This document shows positions 14,219-22,593 of a DNA stretch of 22,629 nucleotides, piece by piece. Position 1 is the first letter of the stretch, and every line of letters starts with the position of its first letter. The position numbers and the translations under genes are program-made. The DNA comes from Candidatus Colicola caccequi (GTDB lineage: Bacteria > Bacteroidota > Bacteroidia > Bacteroidales > Paludibacteraceae). Location: the NCBI GenBank assembly GCA_018065205.1, contig JAGHTR010000057.1:1-22629 (forward strand). The letters run 5' to 3'. The notes beneath the pieces are model-generated. The model saw only the letters and a list, made by a program, of their open reading frames with translations, had not been told where the DNA came from and did no database searches.

Positions 14219-15135
14219 TATTTATTTACTTGGAACTTAGTCACGCCATTTTGGAAGAAATCCACGATTTGCTTGGCTGCAGCGATACCGGCATTAATAT
14301 TAGCCTCGGCTGTTTGAGCACCCATTTTCTTAGGTGTTGCAAAATAACGCCCCTCAAACTGACGGAACTCAGCATCAGCCACCGGCATGATATCCGTTAC
14401 ATAGCGGAAATCGGCACGCTCTTGCATCAAATGAATCAATTCAGGTTCGTCAATCACTTCCTTTCGGGCCGTATTAACCAGCAGAGCGCCCTTGGGCATT
14501 TGGTTCAACAAAGCATAATTGATACTCTTGCGCGTTTCATCCGTTGCCGGGATATGCAGACTAACGATATCACTCTTTTGGTAGAGTTCATTTGCGCTAT
14601 GAACCGGTGTTACGCCCGCCTGAATCATTGCCTCGTCCGGACAATACGCATCGTATGCCAATACGTTCATACCAAAACCTTTTGCAATACGAGCCACATT
14701 GCGTCCCACATTACCAAAAGCATGAATACCTAATGTCTTGCCCTTTAACTCGGTGCCACTGGTACCATTATACATATTACGAACAGCCATCACCATCAAT
14801 CCTAATGCCAATTCAGCTACCGCATTGGAGTTCTGACCGGGCGTATTCATAGCCACTACCTTATGAGCCGTAGCGGCAGCCAAATCAATATTGTCGTATC
14901 CGGCACCGGCACGAACCACAATCTTCAACTGCTTAGCGGCGTTCAGCACTTCTTCATCCACCACATCGGAACGGATAATGAGGGCATCAGCATCTGCTAC
15001 TGCTTGTAATAATTGACTCTTTTCAGTGTATTTCTCCAGCAATTCCAGCTGATAGCCGGCTGCTTCTACCACTTCACGAATACCATCTACGGCCACTTTC
15101 GCAAAGGGTTTTTCTGTTGCAACGAGTACTTTCAT
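14218..15135 (-). CDS. serA: D-3-phosphoglycerate dehydrogenase, short form without ACT domain
   Basis: 305 residues from the ATG at 15135 (MKVLVATEKPFAKVAVDGI). A longer in-frame start at 15237 would add 34 unconserved residues, so I prefer 15135. The NAD-binding segment is LGIHAFGNVGRNVARI (135-150), the catalytic arginine is R224 in NTARKEVID, and the C-terminal segment is TPKKMGAQTAEAN (267-279). In most PGDHs the catalytic histidine sits in a PHxGA motif; here lysine is in that place, as in the short Bacteroides- and Entamoeba-type enzymes. It oxidises 3-phosphoglycerate to 3-phosphohydroxypyruvate, the substrate of SerC encoded just upstream. The lack of an ACT domain predicts no serine feedback of the Escherichia coli kind. 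Confidence 0.93.
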   Translation of the reverse strand: MKVLVATEKPFAKVAVDGIREVVEAAGYQLELLEKYTEKSQLLQAVADADALIIRSDVVDEEVLNAAKQLKIVVRAGAGYDNIDLAAATAHKVVAMNTPGQNSNAVAELALGLMVMAVRNMYNGTSGTELKGKTLGIHAFGNVGRNVARIAKGFGMNVLAYDAYCPDEAMIQAGVTPVHSANELYQKSDIVSLHIPATDETRKSINYALLNQMPKGALLVNTARKEVIDEPELIHLMQERADFRYVTDIMPVADAEFRQFEGRYFATPKKMGAQTAEANINAGIAAAKQIVDFFQNGVTKFQVNK

Positions 15136-15251
15136 AGTGTGTAATAATGTTGTAAATTCAATGTTTTTTCCCTGAGCCTGGCGCGTCAGCACCATAAAGA
15201 ACGAGGGGTCCAAGGATAAGGAATACGACAACGCCATCTTAGGAAATATGA
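15136..15251 (-). other. 116-base serC-serA spacer, possible leader
   Basis: Contains an open frame of 34 codons fused in frame to serA, with a GC-rich middle (about 15170-15215) unlike the AT-rich spacers around it. It includes a short hairpin GGTGC-TGAC-GCGCC on the minus strand. There is no promoter of the local type. It may be a structured leader of serA, a true N-terminal extension, or neither. Confidence 0.3.
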
Positions 15252-16331
15252 TTAATGCAATTTTTCAAAGTCATGGATGCAATCTACCAAGGCTTGTACG
15301 CCTTCTACGTCCATTGCGTTGTAGCAACTTGCGCGGAAGCCACCTACCAAGCGGTGTCCCTTAATACCTACCATGCCACGTTCAGAAGCGAACTGGAAGA
15401 ACTCATCAAAGAGGCCTTCATATTCAGGTTTCGGCACAAAGCAGATATTCATGCGACTGCGGTCCTCTTTATCCGTGATAGTCGGCATAAAGATTTTGCT
15501 ATTATCGATGCACTCATACAGCAAATCGGCTTTCTTTTGATTGCGAGCATCAATCCACTGTACGCCACCGTTTTTCTTGAGCCAACGCATCGTCAAAAGA
15601 GCCGTATAAATCGGCAATACAGGAGGAGTATTGAACATAGAACCGCCCTCAACATGGGTGCGATAATCCAGCATCGTTGGGATATGACGAGTTACGTGAC
15701 CCAAGCATTCCTCTTTAACGATAACAAATGTAACACCGGCAGGAGCTAAGTTCTTTTGAGCACCACCATAGATGATGTCATATTGGCTGACATCAATCGG
15801 ACGACTCAAAATATCCGACGACATATCTGCCACCAGACGCACATTACCTTTCTTTTTATATATCTCAGCCAACTTACGATTGCTGATTTCCGTACCAAAG
15901 ATGGTATTATTGGTCGTGATGTGCATATAGTCGCAATCCTGAGGTACCTCAAAATCCATAGGAATAGAGTTGGTAGAAGCAGCTAATTCAACCACTTCAC
16001 CAAAGGCCTTAGCTTCTTTCATAGCCTTCTTACTCCATACTCCGGTATTGAGATATGCAGCCTTCTTTTCCAACATATTGAAAGGCACCATGCAGAACTC
16101 CATCGAAGCACCACCTCCCAAGAAAAGCACGCGATAGCCATCGGGGATATTCAGCAATTCTTTCATCAGAGCCTCTGCCTCATCCATTACAGGTTGAAAA
16201 TACTTGGCACGGTGAGAGATTTCCAATACGCTCAAACCTTGACCCTCAAAATCTATAACGGCCTCTGCCGTTTGCTTGATAACCTCTTGAGGCAGGATAC
16301 TTGGTCCTGCATTGAAATTATACTTCTTCAT
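15252..16331 (-). CDS. serC: phosphoserine aminotransferase
   Basis: 359 residues. N-terminal NFNAGPSILP (5-14), the glycine-rich FLGGGASMEF (70-79), and PLP lysine K193 in YGGAQKNLAPAGV. The C-terminal GHRLVGGFRASCYNA is also typical. It makes O-phosphoserine from 3-phosphohydroxypyruvate and glutamate, directly after the SerA step; it can also serve pyridoxal-phosphate synthesis. It starts 30 bases after the carboxyltransferase gene and ends 116 before serA, so it is probably part of the same transcript. Confidence 0.97.
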   Translation of the reverse strand: MKKYNFNAGPSILPQEVIKQTAEAVIDFEGQGLSVLEISHRAKYFQPVMDEAEALMKELLNIPDGYRVLFLGGGASMEFCMVPFNMLEKKAAYLNTGVWSKKAMKEAKAFGEVVELAASTNSIPMDFEVPQDCDYMHITTNNTIFGTEISNRKLAEIYKKKGNVRLVADMSSDILSRPIDVSQYDIIYGGAQKNLAPAGVTFVIVKEECLGHVTRHIPTMLDYRTHVEGGSMFNTPPVLPIYTALLTMRWLKKNGGVQWIDARNQKKADLLYECIDNSKIFMPTITDKEDRSRMNICFVPKPEYEGLFDEFFQFASERGMVGIKGHRLVGGFRASCYNAMDVEGVQALVDCIHDFEKLH

Positions 16332-16361
16332 TGTATTGTTTGTTTTATAAATATTTCACCA

Positions 16362-18005
16362 TTAGAATTTCTTTGCATTCCAGGCACTACTTTGGAAGCG
16401 GCCGATATACTTCACGGCACTATTCTTTTCCTTTTCGTACATATTCAGAGCCATAGCTACAGCAGCCATATCTTGCTCTCCGGCTTGGGGTTGTGGGCGC
16501 AGACTATCCGGAATAGGTTTACCGGCCTTGGTCATACGCTCAATCAGGTCTTTATTGAATTGCTCTTTAGCCTGACCGGACTTGTACTCACGATACTGTT
16601 TCTCGTGCATAGCAAATTCAAACAATTCTTCGTCGTCTTGACCACGATCCCAGCCTTCTTCCTTCATCATCTTCTCGAACTTAGGCAGTTCGTTTGGATA
16701 GAGAGCTTGTGGATCATCGGTATAGAACTCATAGCCTTTTTCCTTGGCCAGTTCGATAATCTCCGGAGCCAACTCGCCCGGTAATTTACCACTCTTACCT
16801 AAAATCATGCCCCACATAGCCGGATCCATTCTACTGAATGGTTTTTCGCCCATTGACTTGCTATAGAGGTTCATCAAGGCAGCATTCTTCACGTACTGAC
16901 TGAAAGGAGTAACCAAGCACGGAGTACCTAACATAGGCCAGATACGTTGTACTTCGTCAAACAACTCAACCAGCAATTCGTCCTCACTCAGTTCTTTCTT
17001 ACCGGCCTTGCGCAAGTTAGCATTAATAGCAGCATGCATGCCTTTCAGGTCTGCCATCAAACTACCCATCATACCTCCGGGCAGTCCACAACCGACAAGC
17101 AACGAGGTCATTAAACTATTCTTCGGATCAATCCAATAGCCCAAGAAATCATCCATGAAACTCTGCGTCAGACTGCGGCATTCCATATAGGCCTTCATAT
17201 TGATGTCCTTAACCAGGAATCCTGCATCGCGCAACATAGCCTGAATAGTAATGACATCAGGATGCACCTTACCCCAACTCAGCGGTTCCATAGCGACATC
17301 CAGCACATCACCACCGGCTTTAGCCACCTCTAACATTGAAGCCACCGAGAAACCGGGACCCGTATGACCGTGGTATTGGATGATGATATCAGGATGTTTC
17401 TCCTTAATGGCAGCTACGATCGTGCCTAACATAGCAGGACGACCTACACCGGCCATATCCTTCAAGCAAATCTCCTGTGCTCCTCCGGCAATCAGTTGCT
17501 CGGCTAAGTTGATATAATACTCTGCCGTATGCACCTTTGAATAAGTGATACACATCGTGGCCTGAGCCGTCATGCCTGCTTCTTTAGCCCACTTAATGGA
17601 CGGAATGATATTTCTTGGATCATTCAATCCGCAGAAAATACGCGTGATATCTGTGCCCTGAGCATGCTTAACCTTATACATCAATTGACGAACATCTGCC
17701 GGAACGGGATTCATACGAAGTGCATTCAGACCACGATCCAACATGTGCGTCTTAATACCTGCCTCATGGAAAGGCTTTGTGAACGTACGTACAGCTACGT
17801 TGGGGTTTTCGCCATACAGCAAATTAACCTGTTCCATCGCTCCACCATTCGTCTCCACACGGTCAAAGCAACCCATGTCTATAATGACAGGAGCAACTTT
17901 TGCCAATTGGTCCTTACGAGGGACATACTTGCCGCTTGATTGCCACATATCGCGGTACACAAGCGAGAATTGAACTTCTTTTTTTCCTTCAATTTTCTTA
18001 GCCAT
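16362..18005 (-). CDS. biotin-dependent carboxyltransferase subunit (OadA/PycB/5S-like), no biotinyl domain
   Basis: 547 residues. The HMGL-like TIM barrel (about 10-290) has D19 in YRDMWQSS, the lysine of CLKDMAG (180-186, likely carbamylated) and the metal-binding HxH in IQYHGHTG (209-216). The PYC_OADA domain follows. The sequence ends near YIGRFQSSAWNAKKF without the AMKM biotin-attachment domain of full-length oxaloacetate decarboxylase alpha chains. It therefore needs a separate biotin carrier protein, not seen in this window. Possible reactions are oxaloacetate decarboxylation coupled to sodium export, pyruvate carboxylation, or transcarboxylation; the sequence alone does not decide. 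It lies 12 bases after the outer-membrane protein gene and 30 before serC, an arrangement linking oxaloacetate or pyruvate metabolism and serine synthesis on one mRNA. Confidence 0.88.
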   Translation of the reverse strand: MAKKIEGKKEVQFSLVYRDMWQSSGKYVPRKDQLAKVAPVIIDMGCFDRVETNGGAMEQVNLLYGENPNVAVRTFTKPFHEAGIKTHMLDRGLNALRMNPVPADVRQLMYKVKHAQGTDITRIFCGLNDPRNIIPSIKWAKEAGMTAQATMCITYSKVHTAEYYINLAEQLIAGGAQEICLKDMAGVGRPAMLGTIVAAIKEKHPDIIIQYHGHTGPGFSVASMLEVAKAGGDVLDVAMEPLSWGKVHPDVITIQAMLRDAGFLVKDINMKAYMECRSLTQSFMDDFLGYWIDPKNSLMTSLLVGCGLPGGMMGSLMADLKGMHAAINANLRKAGKKELSEDELLVELFDEVQRIWPMLGTPCLVTPFSQYVKNAALMNLYSKSMGEKPFSRMDPAMWGMILGKSGKLPGELAPEIIELAKEKGYEFYTDDPQALYPNELPKFEKMMKEEGWDRGQDDEELFEFAMHEKQYREYKSGQAKEQFNKDLIERMTKAGKPIPDSLRPQPQAGEQDMAAVAMALNMYEKEKNSAVKYIGRFQSSAWNAKKF

Positions 18006-18017
18006 AGTATTATTTTT

Positions 18018-19970
18018 TTAAAATTTATATGCAAATCCTACCAACATACTTCGCGGATACATATCCTGCTCTATGCGGATGGGCCTACCATTATGGTAAC
18101 TTGGATCACACACCGTATTATAGGTTGTATAATCCAATATATCACTAAATTGCAAGTGTACATTCCACTTTCCTATATTCTTCGAAACGCGCAACTGTGT
18201 GTAGAAACAATCCCCATATATAGCATCGCGCAACGTCATATCTGAATTGTACAATATTTGTGCCGAAAGAGTCCAGTTCTTGCGCAACGAGAACACCGGA
18301 GTAAGGCTTAGGTTATAGTAGAAGCACCATTGATCTTTCTTGTCCGGCACATTAGACATCTCCCTCTTAACATAAACATTGCCGGCAAAAGCCATCGAGA
18401 AAATGCCATGTTTATAAATAAGTTGCGCATTCGCCGCAAGAATACCTACATCTCCGCCGGATAAAGGTTTAACGTATATGTACTTCAATCCCACATTCAT
18501 CATCGTATAATCCACCGTATTATTCCAATCAAAGATATAGTTCAACTCTGCGTTATAATACGGCAATACTTTAGGCACCTGATGCCCCATATTATCCTCT
18601 CCCACACTCTTCCAAACGCTATTTCTTGCCATAACAGCCCGTAAATGATGGTGCGGTTTTACTTGCCACATCACACTTAAATTGCCAGACCATGTATGGC
18701 CATTCCTTGTGTACCAATCTAACGTACGAGTATTCTCCTCCTTGCGATAGAACTGATACCTGCCTCCTAACTGAATTGTCCAACCATGATAGGAGTAGTT
18801 CCATTCCATAAAAGGAGATACGGTCAAGGTCTTAATTTGATTATCCGTGGTATCTATATAGTTGGCACTATATGCTTTCTTGGATAACACATCAACCGTC
18901 TCCCCCATACTATAATTCGCATTTATACCAACTTTTACATCCAACTTATGCTCGCTCGTTTGAGCCAACAGCAAATGTTTAGTACTGATTTCACCCATCA
19001 CCTGATGATTATGGGTTGTCACCTTTCTCGTATAACTTGTATCCGCACCTAACATATCCCACTCGGCTATACTACGCCAATGAACGTCTTCATCATCACG
19101 CACAGGAGAATAATTGTAATTAGCCTCCACCTTAAATTCTCCACCTCGCTCGTATTTATGTTTATACGACACATTTACATCCGTCTTCAATTCATGTTTA
19201 GACTCATGCGCACCACCTCCCAAACGTGTCTCATGCCAGATAGCCGGATTATAATCTTCCTCATAGTTATTCAAGATAACCTCCTTTGCATGCGTAATAT
19301 CACGACCATAACCAAATGTCTCCCATGCATATACTTCGACCTCATCTTGAGTTGTGGGAGTCCATTTCAGCAGTATCTTAGCCGTTTCTTGCAGGAAACG
19401 CCGGTAAGTCGTATCCAAACGATTCATTGCAAAATGACGATCCTGACAAGATGACTCTAAATAACTCGCCGGCTCATAGTATTCCATCATAATACTCGAC
19501 CGAAGCGTAAACTTATCCTTCTTATAATTGAGCAACACACTCGGTTGCACATCCACTTCCGTATTTACATCTACCATCACCTGACCGCTAACACCTTCCT
19601 CCGAAATGGGCTTCAACTTAATATTAATCACGCCTCCTTCTCCATTTTTCTGCTCACTAACCGTAGGTGAAGTAGAAACCTCTATCACATCCACCTCGGC
19701 TACCTTGGTCTGATTTAACACCACATCCCTACTGCTTCCAACATCCTTACCATCCACTTGGATACTAAAATTGGCGAAGTAATCACTCGTTGACGACCTA
19801 TCCAACAGCTCCGGCATTGCTTGCAAAACCTCCTTCACATCCGTATTATCCGGCACACCTAATTGGTCCACATGAAGCACCTTCTTAGTCGGCTGGATTT
19901 CTACCATATACTGCGCGAACACGCCCGCGCATATGAGCGTCGCAAATAATATAGAGACTATCTTTTTCAT
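18018..19970 (-). CDS. TonB-dependent receptor-like outer-membrane beta-barrel protein
   Basis: 650 residues from the ATG at 19970. A signal peptide (MKKIVSILFATLICAGVFAQ) precedes a plug-like region: VKEVLQAMPELLD, a short DVDVIEVSTSPT strand and GEGGVINIKLK (about 45-125). About 500 residues of alternating aromatic and polar beta strands follow, ending in FAYKF with the C-terminal Phe needed for barrel assembly. There is no carboxypeptidase-like N-terminal domain, and at 650 residues it is shorter than most SusC-type receptors; it fits the outer membrane protein beta-barrel family. The ligand is unknown. It is the first gene of the run leading to serC, serA and glyA. The promoter lies only about ten bases upstream, so the mRNA may be almost leaderless. 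I rejected a TTG start 12 bases further up. Confidence 0.88.
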   Translation of the reverse strand: MKKIVSILFATLICAGVFAQYMVEIQPTKKVLHVDQLGVPDNTDVKEVLQAMPELLDRSSTSDYFANFSIQVDGKDVGSSRDVVLNQTKVAEVDVIEVSTSPTVSEQKNGEGGVINIKLKPISEEGVSGQVMVDVNTEVDVQPSVLLNYKKDKFTLRSSIMMEYYEPASYLESSCQDRHFAMNRLDTTYRRFLQETAKILLKWTPTTQDEVEVYAWETFGYGRDITHAKEVILNNYEEDYNPAIWHETRLGGGAHESKHELKTDVNVSYKHKYERGGEFKVEANYNYSPVRDDEDVHWRSIAEWDMLGADTSYTRKVTTHNHQVMGEISTKHLLLAQTSEHKLDVKVGINANYSMGETVDVLSKKAYSANYIDTTDNQIKTLTVSPFMEWNYSYHGWTIQLGGRYQFYRKEENTRTLDWYTRNGHTWSGNLSVMWQVKPHHHLRAVMARNSVWKSVGEDNMGHQVPKVLPYYNAELNYIFDWNNTVDYTMMNVGLKYIYVKPLSGGDVGILAANAQLIYKHGIFSMAFAGNVYVKREMSNVPDKKDQWCFYYNLSLTPVFSLRKNWTLSAQILYNSDMTLRDAIYGDCFYTQLRVSKNIGKWNVHLQFSDILDYTTYNTVCDPSYHNGRPIRIEQDMYPRSMLVGFAYKF

Positions 19971-19979
19971 TTCAGCCCA

Positions 19980-20011
19980 CAAAATTACTAAAAAATTTTG
20001 ATATCTGCAAA
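19980..20011 (-). promoter_or_regulatory. promoter of the outer-membrane protein/serine gene run
   Basis: Minus strand TTTG (20011-20008), 20 bases, TAATTTTG (19987-19980). The ATG at 19970 is nine bases after the -7 box, leaving at most about five bases of 5' leader. Confidence 0.75.
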
Positions 20012-20016
20012 TTTTA

Positions 20017-20048
20017 TTTGCATATATGCAAAAAAAAGTGTACCTTTG
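20017..20048 (+). promoter_or_regulatory. gltX promoter with palindromic -33 element
   Basis: TTTG (20017-20020), 20 bases, TACCTTTG (20041-20048). The -33 box starts the palindrome TTTGCATATATGCAAA (20017-20032), identical to the one at tRNA-Ala. The gltX ATG is 25 bases after the -7 box. Back to back with the divergent promoter at 19980-20011. Confidence 0.85.
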
Positions 20049-20072
20049 TGCTCAAATTTAAATTGCATAATT

Positions 20073-21677
20073 ATGGCTCGTAAAGTTCGTGTTCGTTTTG
20101 CTCCCTCTCCAACCGGAGCTTTGCACATCGGCGGAGTACGTACCGCCTTGTATAACTACCTGTTTGCTCGCCAACATGGAGGCGACATGCTACTGCGTAT
20201 CGAGGACACCGATTCCACTCGTTTCGTTCCCGGAGCAGAAGAGTATATTCTTGAAGCACTTGATTGGTTAGGAATCGGCATTGACGAAGGTCTCCGCTGG
20301 GAAAATGGCAAAATCGTCCAAGTCGGCAATCATGGTCCATATCGTCAGTCTGAGAGACGCGAGATTTACCATCAATATGTGGACCAACTCATCCAATCCA
20401 ACCACGCTTACTATGCCTTTGACACCCCAGAACAATTGGACGCTAAACGGGCTGAGATACCTAATTTTCAATATGACGCACGCACACGCATGCAAATGGA
20501 CAACTCACTCGTCATCGGTATGGACGAGGCTAAACGCCGCATTGCTGCCGGAGAGAAATACGTCGTACGATTCTTAATCGAACCGGACGAGAACATCACC
20601 GTACATGACCTTATTCGCGGAGATGTGACTATCAACAGTAGCATCCTGGACGATAAAGTGCTATATAAATCAGCCGACGACCTGCCTACCTACCACTTGG
20701 CTAACATCGTAGATGACCATCTTATGGAAGTATCTCATGTTATCCGCGGAGAAGAATGGTTACCTTCTGCCCCACTTCATGTGCTACTCTATCGTGCCTT
20801 CGGATGGACCGATACCATGCCTGAGTTCGCGCACCTACCATTGCTACTCAAACCTGACGGCAATGGCAAACTATCCAAGCGTGACGGAGACCGACTCGGC
20901 TTCCCCGTCTTCCCATTGGAGTTCCATAACCAAAAGGACGGCTCTGTCTCATCCGGCTATCGCGAAAGCGGTTACTTCCCCGAGGCCGTCATTAACTTCC
21001 TCGCACTTCTCGGATGGCATAACTCCACCGACCAAGAGATGTTCACCATGGATGAACTCATCCAACAGTTCTCCTTGGACCGCGTTAGCAAGTCCGGAGC
21101 TAAGTTCGACTACGAAAAAGGCAAGTGGTTTAACCACCAATACCTCCAACTCAAATCCAACGAAGAACTGGCAACTCTATTCATGCCAATCCTCTTAGAT
21201 AAAGTACCGTCTCTTGCAGGTAATAGTGCTGTGCTTATCGGTAGTACATCGGTAGTAGAAGCAACCGTCGCCCAAGTCATAGGCTTGGTTAAGGATCGTG
21301 TCAACTTTGTACCCGAATTATGGGAACAGGCTAATTTCTTCTTCGTTGCCCCCACCGAGTATGACGAGAAATCTCTTGCTAAACGCTGGAAAGAAGACAG
21401 TCCGCGGCACATGACCGAACTGCTTGAGGTCCTTGAGGGCATCAACGATAACGATTGGACTACTCCTGCCGGCAAAACAGCCGAGGAAGGAGTACTCAAT
21501 ACGGTTGTTATGAACTGGATTGCGGAACACGAATACGGAGTTGGCATCATCATGAACGCCTTCCGTATCTGCCTTGTTGGTGCGGCTCGCGGACCGCATA
21601 TCTGGACTATCACGGACGTCCTCGGCAAAGCCGAAACTCTTCGCCGCGTCCGCCAAGCATTAAGCACCTTGAACTAA
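20073..21677 (+). CDS. gltX: glutamyl-tRNA synthetase
   Basis: 534 residues from the ATG at 20073 (MARKVRVRFAPSPTG). The open frame extends upstream to 19998 but that covers the promoter. Class I signatures are HIGG at 18-21 (HIGH site) and KLSKR at 266-270 (KMSKS site). It charges tRNA-Glu with glutamate. It is slightly longer than the usual 470-510 residues, as in many Bacteroidota enzymes. It is divergently transcribed from the outer-membrane protein/serine run. Confidence 0.97.
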   Translation: MARKVRVRFAPSPTGALHIGGVRTALYNYLFARQHGGDMLLRIEDTDSTRFVPGAEEYILEALDWLGIGIDEGLRWENGKIVQVGNHGPYRQSERREIYHQYVDQLIQSNHAYYAFDTPEQLDAKRAEIPNFQYDARTRMQMDNSLVIGMDEAKRRIAAGEKYVVRFLIEPDENITVHDLIRGDVTINSSILDDKVLYKSADDLPTYHLANIVDDHLMEVSHVIRGEEWLPSAPLHVLLYRAFGWTDTMPEFAHLPLLLKPDGNGKLSKRDGDRLGFPVFPLEFHNQKDGSVSSGYRESGYFPEAVINFLALLGWHNSTDQEMFTMDELIQQFSLDRVSKSGAKFDYEKGKWFNHQYLQLKSNEELATLFMPILLDKVPSLAGNSAVLIGSTSVVEATVAQVIGLVKDRVNFVPELWEQANFFFVAPTEYDEKSLAKRWKEDSPRHMTELLEVLEGINDNDWTTPAGKTAEEGVLNTVVMNWIAEHEYGVGIIMNAFRICLVGAARGPHIWTITDVLGKAETLRRVRQALSTLN

Positions 21678-21687
21678 CGGGGTGCTT
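21662..21687 (+). terminator. weak hairpin over the gltX stop
   Basis: AAGCACC (21662-21668) pairs with GGTGCTT (21681-21687), 7 bp with a 12-base loop that includes the stop codon. Only three T residues follow, so termination here is doubtful; the strong terminator is at 21805-21832. Confidence 0.35.
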
Positions 21688-21786
21688 TCCGCGTGATTCC
21701 CGCGTGATTATCGGGTGTTTATCGGGTGTTTAACGAACCATCATCGAAACATTATCATAACATGATCGAAACATTATCATAACATT
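21688..21786. repeat. nine contiguous 11-bp units downstream of gltX
   Basis: Units in register: TCCGCGTGATT, CCCGCGTGATT, ATCGGGTGTTT twice, AACGAACCATC, ATCGAAACATT, ATCATAACATG, ATCGAAACATT, ATCATAACATT. The spacing is exactly 11 bases over 99 bases. Neighbouring units are nearly identical while distant ones differ, and the last four form a 22-bp higher-order duplication, suggesting stepwise local duplications. The region is non-coding and about one DNA turn per unit. Confidence 0.8.
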
Positions 21787-21804
21787 AAGTAATGGTACAA
21801 AAAA

Positions 21805-21832
21805 TAATAGCAGGTCTCTCAACCTGCTATTA
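21805..21832. terminator. bidirectional intrinsic terminator
   Basis: TAATAGCAGGT (21805-21815) pairs with ACCTGCTATTA (21822-21832), 11 bp with a 6-base loop. CTTTTT follows on the plus strand, and the six A residues at 21799-21804 give a U run on the minus strand. It serves gltX and the convergent outer-membrane protein gene. Confidence 0.9.
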
Positions 21833-21852
21833 CTTTTTATACAAAATCTAAA

Positions 21853-22500
21853 TTAGATGCAATAACGTACACCAACAGCGATTTCATAATCAAAGAAATG
21901 AAGTGTGTTGTTCTGTTTTACGCCATTAACCTTTTTGCCCCAGAATCCTAAGCCGTAACCAGGACGGAAGTCGCAACTGATTGCCAATGGGATTTTGGTG
22001 AATTTCAATTCTACACCACCGATTGCATTAAAGCCAAACTTACCATAGATGGTATTAGCACCATTTTCATTGGCAATAATACGATATGGCCAATCATAGT
22101 TATTCCATGATTCATGTTTGATAGAGCACCAGCTATATTCGCCCATCAAACCTAAACTAACACCACCACCGACGAACCAACTCAATTTACCACCATCATA
22201 AGAGAAGAATTCCTTCTGATACAATACGTTAGGATTTACCTCAAAAGTGTAAAAATCAGCGCTCTTGAATTTAAACTTACTTGATGAGTCACCAATTTTG
22301 TACTTGAAAGAACCAGCAGTTTCTTCTAAGCGAACACCGAGGTCAATCTGTAAAGCCAAATTCTCGTTACCAAAGAGAAAAGCCTTGTAGGAAACGCCAT
22401 ATTGGTTACCTACGTTAACACCAATACTGTGTTTGTAATCGCCTGCATTAACGGTTAATGCACCCAGCAGCAAAGCTGCAAATAATGTTAATTTTTTCAT
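21853..22500 (-). CDS. small outer-membrane beta-barrel protein of unknown function
   Basis: 215 residues. The signal peptide MKKLTLFAALLLGALTVNA is probably cut after residue 19. The rest alternates hydrophobic and polar residues in about eight strands (for example HSIGVNVGNQYGVSYKAFL, NLALQIDLGVRL, FVGGGVSLGLMGEY) and ends in EIAVGVRYCI, consistent with an eight-stranded outer-membrane barrel. I do not recognise a named family. It converges with gltX at the terminator 21805-21832. The 93 bases upstream are AT-rich with a weak hairpin near 22550-22573 and no clear promoter, so it might be co-transcribed with the barrel gene at the window edge. Confidence 0.75.
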   Translation of the reverse strand: MKKLTLFAALLLGALTVNAGDYKHSIGVNVGNQYGVSYKAFLFGNENLALQIDLGVRLEETAGSFKYKIGDSSSKFKFKSADFYTFEVNPNVLYQKEFFSYDGGKLSWFVGGGVSLGLMGEYSWCSIKHESWNNYDWPYRIIANENGANTIYGKFGFNAIGGVELKFTKIPLAISCDFRPGYGLGFWGKKVNGVKQNNTLHFFDYEIAVGVRYCI

Positions 22501-22593
22501 ACTAATAATGTTAATTGTTAATAAAATAGTTATTGATTAATTATTTAATCTCCCTATTATTGTACAGAGAGGTTTTCTACTTTCAGCCAAAAA

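Noticed and set aside
15136..15237. 34-residue N-terminal extension of SerA
   Set aside because: The enzyme family begins at the MKVLVA start; the extension has no matching feature, though it is kept as a finding.
19998..20072. N-terminal extension of glutamyl-tRNA synthetase
   Set aside because: It begins with TTG inside the divergent promoter region; the family N-terminus starts at 20073.
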